Origin: an uncultured Clostridia bacterium
GTDB lineage: Bacteria > Bacillota > Clostridia > Oscillospirales > Oscillospiraceae
NCBI GenBank assembly: GCA_946187475.1
Contig: CAMHRJ010000100.1
Coordinates: 1-7,390 of the forward strand
Reading direction: 5' to 3'
DNA length: 7,390 bases
Shown: positions 1 through 4,893 of the stretch, one piece after another
How the letters are laid out: every line of letters begins with the position of its first letter
How positions within the stretch are numbered: position 1 is the stretch's first letter
Position numbers and translations under genes: made by a program
The notes under the pieces: generated by a model
What the model was told of the DNA's origin: nothing
The model's database searches: none
Seen by the model: only the letters and a program-made list of their open reading frames with translations

Positions 1-667
1 CGACAGCCTTGGCAGCGCCGGTGGAGGAGGGGATGATGTTGTTGTAGATGGAGCGGGCGCCGCGCAGGTCCTTCTTCTTGGGGAAGCCGTCCACGATGGC
101 CTGGGTGGCGGTGGAGGCGTGCACGGTGGTCATCAGACCCTCGATGATGCCGAAGTTATCATTGACGACCTTGGTGATAGGCGCCAGGCAGTTGGTGGTG
201 CAGGAAGCGTTGGAGACGAACTGCATGTCGGCAGTGTACTTGTCCAGGTTGACGCCGCAGACGAACATGGGGGTGTCGTCCTTCGCGGGGCCGGACATGA
301 TGACGACCTTGGCGCCGGCGTCGATGTGCGCCTGAGCCTTGGACTTCTCCAGGTAAACGCCGGTGCACTCCAGCACGTACTCCACGCCCAGCTCGCCCCA
401 GGGGATCTGGGTGGCGTCGCGGTAAGCCTTGTCGGAGAGGACCTTCACGACCTTGCCGTTGACGGTGACGGTGCTGTCCTCGTCGTTGCCGACGACTTCG
501 CCGTCGAAGCGGCCGTGGACGGAGTCATACTTCACGCAGTAAGCGATGTGGGAAGCGGGATGGCCGGGAGCGTTGATGGCGACGACCTCGATGTCGTCGG
601 ACTTGATGGCGGCGCGGAAGGCCAGGGAGCCGATGCGGCCGAAACCATTGATGCCAACTTTAATCAT
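1..667 (-). CDS. gapA: Glyceraldehyde-3-phosphate dehydrogenase, N-terminal 222 residues (gene continues past the left edge)
   Basis: This glycolytic enzyme catalyses the phosphorylating, NAD(P)-dependent oxidation of glyceraldehyde 3-phosphate to 1,3-bisphosphoglycerate in the cytosol. The translation starts MIKVGINGFGRIG, the Rossmann dinucleotide-binding loop (residues 1-13). It carries the catalytic motif SNASCTTNC with Cys156, the TTVHA motif with His183, and the IIPSSTGAAKAV segment at the right end of the visible part. About 110 further residues would be expected left of position 1, so the gene is partial only because of the window edge. The ATG start is supported by AGGAGG on the minus strand, 8 bases upstream (plus 676-681). 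No frameshift is seen. It is oddly INAPGHP after beta-strand 2, with Ala33 where NAD-specific enzymes have Asp, so cofactor preference may be relaxed or NADP-leaning. It is divergent from the kinase-like gene and has its own promoter. The family assignment is nearly certain; whether it is gapA-like or gapB-like physiologically is open. Confidence 0.97.
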   Translation of the reverse strand, partial: MIKVGINGFGRIGSLAFRAAIKSDDIEVVAINAPGHPASHIAYCVKYDSVHGRFDGEVVGNDEDSTVTVNGKVVKVLSDKAYRDATQIPWGELGVEYVLECTGVYLEKSKAQAHIDAGAKVVIMSGPAKDDTPMFVCGVNLDKYTADMQFVSNASCTTNCLAPITKVVNDNFGIIEGLMTTVHASTATQAIVDGFPKKKDLRGARSIYNNIIPSSTGAAKAV

Positions 668-717
668 TGATGTTTTCCTCCTGATTATAATAGTTGTGGG
701 ATTTCTCACTGGTTGCC

Positions 718-746
718 ATTCTAATACATTTTCTCCAAAAGTGCAA
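718..746 (-). promoter_or_regulatory. Sigma-A promoter of the gapA-type gene
   Basis: On the minus strand there is a -35 box TTGCAC (746 to 741), a 17-base spacer and a -10 box TAGAAT (723 to 718). Transcription would start near 711, giving a leader of about 44 nt before the ATG at 667. The boxes match the consensus at 4/6 and 5/6 with ideal spacing. An imperfect palindrome (741-758) overlaps the -35 box and could be an operator. Confidence 0.75.
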
Positions 747-805
747 TAAATTTTTCACAAAATTCAAATCTTCCCCGTTTTGAAACAAAGTTGCCGGATT
801 CTGAG

Positions 806-834
806 TTGAATTCTTGTGATTTTTGGCGTATATT
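806..834 (+). promoter_or_regulatory. Probable sigma-A promoter of the kinase-like gene
   Basis: A -35 box TTGAAT (806-811), a 17-base spacer and a -10 box TATATT (829-834) lie 46 bases before the ATG at 881. The expected start of transcription is near 841. It is oriented away from the gapA promoter, with 59 bases between the two -35 boxes. The surrounding DNA is AT-rich, so alternative -10 registers such as TATTTT at 831 are possible. Confidence 0.55.
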
Positions 835-880
835 TTATTTGAGAGAATGAAGATAAACCACCTGAGAATGGGAGAAAACG

Positions 881-1933
881 ATGGCGGAACAATTTGATCT
901 CACCACCGCCGCAGCCCTGCTGGAGCTGCAGGCGGACGGCGTGCTGCTCACCCGGGGCCGCGCAGTGGCGTACATGAATCCCGCGGCCCAGCAGCAGCTG
1001 GGCGGCGACTTCACCGGCGCGGCGGTCTCCAAGGTGCTGCCGGCCTGTCTCGTGAACCTCCAGTCCCACAGCTGCGCCGCAGCCGTGACGGCGGGGGAGC
1101 GGTTTTTGACGGTGACGGTGCGCACCGCCGGCCTCTACCGGCTCTATACTCTGCGCAGACTCCCGGAGCCGAAGCCCGTTTCCGCGCCGGGCCAGGAGCT
1201 CTGGACCCACCTGATGAACCTCCGGATGCTGACCCAGCAGCTGGACAGTGCCGCCGATCGCGGCGGCAGCGCAGAAGGAAAGGAGCTCTCCGCCCGGTTC
1301 ACACGGCTGTACTACCAGCTCCACCGCAAGCTCACCAACGCCTCCACGCTCTCCGGGCTGGACGACGGCACGCTGCCCTTCGTCCCGGCGGAGGTGGAGT
1401 GCGTCTCCGCCCTGCAGTCCATCCGCAGCGCCCTTGCCCGGCTCACGGAGGGGCAGGGGATCGCCCTGGAAACGGAGCTGCCGGAGGAACCGGTCTGCGT
1501 ACTGGCGGACGGGGAGCTCCTGAACCGGGCGCTGCTGAATCTGCTCCTGAACGCCCTGCAGCAGTGCAAGGCGGGCGACGCGCTGAAGCTGCGGCTCCAC
1601 GCCTCCAAAGACACGGTCACCATCGCTCTGGCGGATGCCGGCCCGGGCCTCTCGGCCGAGCGGCTGCGGGATCTGCTCTGCCCGGAAGAGCGGGGCGGCC
1701 TCTCGGTGGTGCAGGGCGTGGTGCGCCTCCACGGCGGCAGCTTCCTGGCGGAGAATAACCCCGGCGGCGGTACCACCGCGCGCATTCTTTTGCCCCGGGT
1801 TTTGAACCCGTCCTCGCTGCACAGCGGCGGCGACCGGGAGCTGGAGCTGGCGAAGGCCCTCCTCAGCGGTCTGGCGGACTTCCTCACGCCGGAGCAGGTG
1901 CAGCGCCTCAGTGCCGAGGCGGAATTTGTCTAA
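881..1933 (+). CDS. Soluble PAS-like/HATPase histidine-kinase-like protein with atypical H-box
   Basis: The 350-residue protein has no signal peptide or membrane segment, so it is probably cytosolic. Residues about 12-95 look like a PAS-type sensor fold (GVLLTRGRAVAYMNPAAQQ). Residues 105-160 resemble a two-helix dimerisation hairpin, with His110 in WTHLMNLRML as the only plausible phosphoacceptor; the usual Glu and Pro after the His are absent. Residues about 205-305 form a good GHKL/HATPase_c domain: N-box with Asn224 (NLLLNALQ), G1 motif DAGPGLS (Asp252, Gly254, Gly256), G2 region RGGLSVVQGV (271-280) and a C-terminal GGGTTA. A 45-residue charged tail follows the ATPase domain. The ATG start has GGGAG six bases upstream. 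No response regulator lies beside it, so its partner would be encoded elsewhere (inference). It is transcribed alone, between gapA and the lysine operon, and its own promoter precedes it. It could instead be a Spo0B-like phosphotransferase or an ATP-binding regulator without kinase activity. Ligand and target cannot be told from sequence. Confidence 0.85.
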   Translation: MAEQFDLTTAAALLELQADGVLLTRGRAVAYMNPAAQQQLGGDFTGAAVSKVLPACLVNLQSHSCAAAVTAGERFLTVTVRTAGLYRLYTLRRLPEPKPVSAPGQELWTHLMNLRMLTQQLDSAADRGGSAEGKELSARFTRLYYQLHRKLTNASTLSGLDDGTLPFVPAEVECVSALQSIRSALARLTEGQGIALETELPEEPVCVLADGELLNRALLNLLLNALQQCKAGDALKLRLHASKDTVTIALADAGPGLSAERLRDLLCPEERGGLSVVQGVVRLHGGSFLAENNPGGGTTARILLPRVLNPSSLHSGGDRELELAKALLSGLADFLTPEQVQRLSAEAEFV

Positions 1934-1982
1934 TCTGACGGCCATTTCCTCCCAGAATGGGATTTCTTGTGTAAAATTCAAA

Positions 1983-2011
1983 TTGACAGCACTGGAAATT
2001 CCTGCTAAGAT
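1983..2011 (+). promoter_or_regulatory. Strong sigma-A promoter of the lysine operon leader
   Basis: A perfect -35 box TTGACA (1983-1988), a 17-base spacer and a -10 box TAAGAT (2006-2011) preceded by TG at 2003-2004 (extended -10). Transcription should begin near 2018, about 15 bases before the first strand of the riboswitch. This is the best promoter in the window and suits a leader whose output is set by attenuation. Confidence 0.88.
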
Positions 2012-2032
2012 AAGACCACAACCGAATATTGC

Positions 2033-2201
2033 AGTGAAAGGATAGAGGCGCAGTTGTCAAGAGTATCCCCGGTGCAAGGCATCGCAAAGCCGTTGCCGGT
2101 GAGAAAGGGGCCGCTGCCGAAGGCCGTGCGGGCGCGCACAGCCTGGGCAAACGGAGAACATCCGTTTGACTGTCGCATTTGCGGAGCGCTGTTTTTTTGC
2201 T
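2033..2201 (+). promoter_or_regulatory. Lysine riboswitch (L box) aptamer
   Basis: This RNA domain binds free lysine and controls downstream transcription. Conserved L-box segments appear in the right order: GATAGAGGCGC (2041-2051), AGAGTA (2060-2065), GAGAAAGGGG (2101-2110), GCCGAAG (2116-2122), GACTGTCGCATTTGC (2168-2182) and GGAGCGCT (2183-2190). Helices can be drawn by eye. P1 pairs 2033-2045 with 2189-2201 (13 bp, several G-U). P2 includes CCCC 2067-2070 with GGGG 2107-2110. P3 is GGC plus GTGCG (2122-2130) with CGCAC plus GCC (2135-2143). P4 is CAAACGGA/TCCGTTTG (2148-2168). P5 is a short hairpin around CGCATTTGCG. Its position after a strong promoter and before dapA agrees with the known role of this family in repressing lysine synthesis genes. 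Open reading frames crossing this stretch are not real genes. Confidence 0.95.
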
Positions 2202-2265
2202 ACATGTTCAACCGCCGGGCAGGGCGACTGTCCGAGGCTGTATATGTCGATACGCGCAGCAAATG
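2176..2265 (+). promoter_or_regulatory. Candidate antiterminator pairing of the lysine riboswitch
   Basis: CATTTGC (2176-2182, in P5 of the aptamer) is exactly complementary to GCAAATG (2259-2265, 5' arm of the terminator). After a small internal loop (GGA against A2258), GCGC (2186-2189) pairs with GCGC (2254-2257). The combined 11 bp would exclude both P5/P1 and the terminator. Inference: without lysine this pairing forms and transcription continues; with lysine the aptamer holds 2176-2189 and the terminator folds. Confidence 0.7.
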
Positions 2266-2285
2266 GCTTCATTTGCTGCGTTTTT
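2255..2285 (+). terminator. Intrinsic terminator of the riboswitch expression platform
   Basis: CGCAGCAAATG (2255-2265) and CATTTGCTGCG (2270-2280) form a perfect 11-bp stem with the 4-base loop GCTT, followed at once by five T residues (2281-2285). It lies 53 bases after the aptamer and 156 bases before dapA, so it can only act as a regulated attenuator of the lysine operon. Its 5' arm can also pair with the aptamer. Confidence 0.93.
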
Positions 2286-2441
2286 CTTTGGTGATCCTTC
2301 CAAAGCAATAGACGGTTTGACAGCAGTCTCCGGAATGGGCATCTTTTGCAAGAAAGGCGGCATTTTTTGCGCTTAAATTGCAAGCCGGGTGCGCATAGAA
2401 TGGAGACAAACAAACCACTTTATAAAAAGGAGCGTATCATC
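2286..2441 (+). other. Untranslated leader between attenuator and dapA
   Basis: No gene is supported here. A small hairpin CTTTGG/CCAAAG (2286-2291 with 2300-2305) follows the terminator without a T tract. TTGACA at 2317-2322 has no good -10 at the right distance, and TAGAAT at 2396-2401 has only a poor -35 (TTAAAT 2373-2378), so a second promoter that bypasses the riboswitch is not convincing. An ATG at 2400 is in frame with dapA but has no ribosome binding site. The true dapA site is AAAAAGGAG (2424-2432). Confidence 0.6.
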
Positions 2442-3329
2442 ATGACCACCAACCCCATCTTCCGCGGCGTCGCCACCGCCATCATCACCCCCACCACTCC
2501 CAACGGTGTGGATTACGAAGCCTTTGGCCGTCTCATCGACTGGCAGATCGAGGAAGGCGTCAACGCCATCGTCGTCTGCGGCACCACCGGCGAGAACCCG
2601 ACCCTCACGGACGAAGAGCACAAGGAGTGCATTCGTTTCTGCGTGGAGCATGTGAACCACCGCATCCCCGTCATCGCCGGCACCGGCTCCAACGATACCG
2701 CCCACGCCATCGAGATGACCAAGTACGCCTGCAGTGTCGGCGCCGACGCCATCCTGGTGGTCACGCCTTACTACAACAAGGCCACCCAGGCCGGTCTGGT
2801 GCAGATGTACTACGCCATCGCCGACGCCTCCACCGTTCCCATGATTGTTTACAACGTCCCCAGCCGCACCGGCTGCGGCATCAACCCCGAGACCTATGTG
2901 GAGCTGGCGAAGCACCCCCGCATCGCCGCCATCAAGGAGGCCAACGGCGATATCTCCAAGATTGCCAAGACCGCGCAGCTCTTAAACGGCGCCATGGACA
3001 TCTACTCCGGCAACGACGACCAGATCGTTCCCATCATGTCTCTGGGCGGCATCGGCGTCATCTCCGTTCTGTCCAACGTGGCGCCCCGCCAGACCGTGGA
3101 GATCTGCGACCGCTGGTTCAACGGCGACGTGGAAGGTGCGAGAGCGCTGCAGCTGGAGCTGCTGCCCCTGATCAACGCCCTCTTCTGCGAGGTCAACCCC
3201 ATCCCCGTCAAGGCCGGCATGGCCGCCATGGGCTGGTGCGAGAACTACCTCCGTCTGCCGCTGACCCCCATGAGCGAAGGTGCCTGGGCGAAGCTGGAGG
3301 CCTGCATGAAGGAGCAGAACCTCATCTGA
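2442..3329 (+). CDS. dapA: 4-hydroxy-tetrahydrodipicolinate synthase
   Basis: DapA condenses pyruvate with aspartate semialdehyde, the first step committed to diaminopimelate and lysine. The 295-residue length is typical of this TIM-barrel class I aldolase family. Visible motifs are CGTTGEN (Thr48, Thr49), TPYYNK (Tyr111), YNVPSRTG (Tyr137, Arg142) and IKEANGD with Schiff-base Lys165; these match E. coli Thr44, Tyr107, Tyr133, Arg138 and Lys161 with an offset of four. The start at 2442 is chosen because AGGAG lies 9 bases upstream and MTTNPIFRGVATAIITP fits the family N-terminus; the in-frame upstream ATGs at 2346 and 2400 would add residues unlike the family. It is the first gene after the lysine riboswitch. 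At the allosteric site, positions equivalent to E. coli His53 and Glu84 are Asp57 and His88 while His56 is kept (His60), so feedback inhibition by lysine is uncertain. Confidence 0.97.
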   Translation: MTTNPIFRGVATAIITPTTPNGVDYEAFGRLIDWQIEEGVNAIVVCGTTGENPTLTDEEHKECIRFCVEHVNHRIPVIAGTGSNDTAHAIEMTKYACSVGADAILVVTPYYNKATQAGLVQMYYAIADASTVPMIVYNVPSRTGCGINPETYVELAKHPRIAAIKEANGDISKIAKTAQLLNGAMDIYSGNDDQIVPIMSLGGIGVISVLSNVAPRQTVEICDRWFNGDVEGARALQLELLPLINALFCEVNPIPVKAGMAAMGWCENYLRLPLTPMSEGAWAKLEACMKEQNLI

Positions 3330-3351
3330 TCTGAAATACAATTCGTTTGCA

Positions 3352-3421
3352 AGAGTGAAGAGTGAAGAGTTGAGAGTGGAGATACGCAAAACTTCACTCT
3401 TCACTCTCCACTCTCCACGCT
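3352..3421 (+). repeat. Heptad-built inverted repeat in the dapA-dapB gap
   Basis: The left arm has four 7-base units (GAGTGAA, GAGTGAA, GAGTTGA, GAGTGGA; 3353-3380) and the right arm four complementary ones (TTCACTC, TTCACTC, TCCACTC, TCCACGC; 3393-3420). The arms can pair in more than one register: a perfect 16-bp stem 3352-3367 with 3392-3407, or an outer 30-base imperfect stem 3353-3382 with 3391-3420 containing a perfect 11-bp core (3372-3382 with 3405-3415). No T tract follows, so it is not an intrinsic terminator. It may be an interspersed extragenic repeat, or an mRNA stability or processing element. Confidence 0.9.
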
Positions 3422-3441
3422 ATCAGGACGGAGGATTATCC

Positions 3442-4182
3442 ATGAATATTATCATCAACGGCGCCAACGGGCGCATGGGCCGGATGCTCACCGAGTGTGC
3501 CGAGGCCCAGGGCGTGGGCATCGCCGCCCGCATCAGCCGCAGCTATTTCCACGACGATGACGCCCAGACCTTCGGCGTTCTGGAGGAGTTCACCGGCGAC
3601 GCCGACGTGGTCATCGACTTTTCCAACCACTCCGACACCGGCAGCCTCCTGGGCTACTGCGTCATGCGTCACCTGCCGGTGGTCATCGGCACCACGGGCC
3701 AGTCGGAGGAGGAGCTGAACCAGATCCGCGAAGCCTCCAGAGAGATCCCGATCTTCCTCTCCGGCAACATGTCTGTGGGCGTCGCCGTGCTGGCCGATCT
3801 GGCCAAGCGGGCCGCCGCCATGTTCCCGGACGCGGACATCGAGATCATCGAGCGCCACCACAACCAGAAGCTGGACGCCCCCAGCGGCACGGCTCTGCTG
3901 CTGGCCCGCCGCATCTGCGAGGCCAGAGGCGAGATGAAGTTCGTGGTGGGCCGCAGCGGCCACGCCAAGCGCGAACCCGACGAGATCGGCATCCACGCCC
4001 TGCGCTACGGCTCCGAGACCGGCACACACGAGATTGTCATCTCCAACGGCAAGGAGACCATCACCCTCAAGCACGAGGCGGAAAACCGCAGCCTCTTCGC
4101 CCAGGGCGCCCTGGTTGCCGCCCAGACGCTGATCACCCTGGAGCCCGGGCTCTATGACATGCGCGCCATCGTAACGGAATAA
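3442..4182 (+). CDS. dapB: 4-hydroxy-tetrahydrodipicolinate reductase
   Basis: DapB reduces the DapA product to tetrahydrodipicolinate with NAD(P)H. The 246-residue protein has an N-terminal Rossmann domain (NGANGRMGRML, residues 7-16), GTTG (83-86), SGNMSVGV (107-114), and the substrate-binding and catalytic signature ERHHNQKLDAPSGTAL with His139, His140, Lys143 and the DAPSGT turn (145-150). The C-terminal GTHEI and HEAENRSLFAQGAL segments fit the tetrameric reductase fold. After beta-strand 2 the sequence is AARISRS, without the acidic residue that E. coli uses to hold NADH ribose, which suggests NADPH preference (inference). The start at 3442 has GGAGG seven bases upstream. An in-frame ATG at 3355 would begin inside the inverted repeat and add a non-family N-terminus, so it is rejected. 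The gene lies 112 bases after dapA, the only wide gap in the operon. Confidence 0.97.
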   Translation: MNIIINGANGRMGRMLTECAEAQGVGIAARISRSYFHDDDAQTFGVLEEFTGDADVVIDFSNHSDTGSLLGYCVMRHLPVVIGTTGQSEEELNQIREASREIPIFLSGNMSVGVAVLADLAKRAAAMFPDADIEIIERHHNQKLDAPSGTALLLARRICEARGEMKFVVGRSGHAKREPDEIGIHALRYGSETGTHEIVISNGKETITLKHEAENRSLFAQGALVAAQTLITLEPGLYDMRAIVTE

Positions 4183-4194
4183 GGAGAAAGCAAC

Positions 4195-4893
4195 ATGCCC
4201 ATGAACGCACAGGAAATCATCCGATTCATCGCCGAGGCGGAAAAGAAAACGCCCGTGAAGCTGTATATCAAAGAAAACGCACCCATCGACTACGGCGAGG
4301 CTCAGGTCTTCGGCGCGGGAGACAAGATCGTCTTTGGTGACTGGACCCGGCTCCAGCCCATCCTGGAGGCCAATGCCGACAAGATCGCGGACATCGTCGT
4401 GGAAAACGACCGCCGCAACAGCGCGGTGCCGCTGCTGGACATGAAGGGCGTGCCCGCCCGCATCGAGCCCGGCGCCCTGATCCGCGACCAGGTCACCATC
4501 GGCCAGAACGCCGTCATCATGATGGGCGCCGTCATCAACATCGGCGCCGTCATCGGCGAGGGTACCATGATCGACATGGGCGCCATCCTGGGAGGCCGCG
4601 CCACCGTGGGCAAGAACTGCCACATCGGCGCCGGCGCGGTGCTGGCCGGCGTCATCGAGCCCGCCTCCGCCACCCCCGTCATCGTGGAGGACAACGTCCT
4701 CATCGGCGCCAACGCCGTGGTCATCGAGGGCGTGCACATCGGCAAAAACGCCGTGGTCGCCGCCGGGGCGGTGGTCATCGAGGACGTGCCGGAGAACATG
4801 GTCGTGGCCGGCTGCCCGGCCCGGGTCATCAAGGAAAAGGACGAGAACACGAACCAGAAGACCGCGCTGGAAAGCGCCTTGAGGACATTATGA
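4195..4893 (+). CDS. dapH: Tetrahydrodipicolinate N-acetyltransferase
   Basis: DapH transfers acetyl from acetyl-CoA to tetrahydrodipicolinate, opening the acetylase branch of diaminopimelate synthesis. The 232-residue length is close to Bacillus DapH (about 236). Residues 1-88 form the DapH-specific N-terminal domain, with VVENDRRNSAVPLLD at 68-82. From about 90 to 205 there are hexapeptide repeats of a left-handed beta-helix (ARIEPGALIRDQV, AVIMMGAVINIGAVIGEGTM, GGRATVGKNCHIGAGAVLAG). The NDRRN and IEPGA motifs separate it from the succinyl-specific DapD of E. coli. The start at 4195 has AAGGAG overlapping the dapB stop, 8 bases upstream; the second ATG at 4201 is too far from that site. 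It starts 12 bases after dapB, and its stop overlaps the next gene by four bases (ATGA), which suggests translational coupling. It is often labelled dapD in databases. Confidence 0.96.
   Translation: MPMNAQEIIRFIAEAEKKTPVKLYIKENAPIDYGEAQVFGAGDKIVFGDWTRLQPILEANADKIADIVVENDRRNSAVPLLDMKGVPARIEPGALIRDQVTIGQNAVIMMGAVINIGAVIGEGTMIDMGAILGGRATVGKNCHIGAGAVLAGVIEPASATPVIVEDNVLIGANAVVIEGVHIGKNAVVAAGAVVIEDVPENMVVAGCPARVIKEKDENTNQKTALESALRTL

Noticed and set aside
1950..1968. Small hairpin TCCCA-GAA-TGGGA followed by TTTCTT after the kinase-like gene, as a possible terminator
   Set aside because: The stem is only 5 bp with a 3-base loop and the T tract is interrupted; it is too weak to call, though the kinase transcript must end or read through near here.
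2286..2305. Hairpin CTTTGG/CCAAAG just after the riboswitch terminator
   Set aside because: Six base pairs with an 8-base loop and no T tract; it is plausible by chance and no role can be supported.
2317..2401. A second promoter downstream of the riboswitch (TTGACA at 2317, or TAGAAT at 2396)
   Set aside because: TTGACA has no acceptable -10 at 16-18 bases, and TAGAAT has only TTAAAT as -35. Neither pair is convincing.
2054..2413. Open reading frames on both strands across the riboswitch and leader
   Set aside because: They cross the aptamer and terminator, have no recognisable protein family, and lack credible ribosome binding sites; the RNA structure explains the sequence.
3353..3420. CRISPR-like or tandem repeat array reading of the GAGTGAA units
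   Set aside because: Units are 7 bases, contiguous and arranged as two inverted blocks; there are no spacers and no cas genes.
3436..4737. Long open frame on the minus strand opposite dapB and dapH (433 codons), and a similar one opposite lysC (5915-7348)
   Set aside because: They mirror high-GC coding sequence with low-complexity Ala/Gly/Asp/Val/His-rich translations and no family resemblance; the plus-strand genes are unambiguous.
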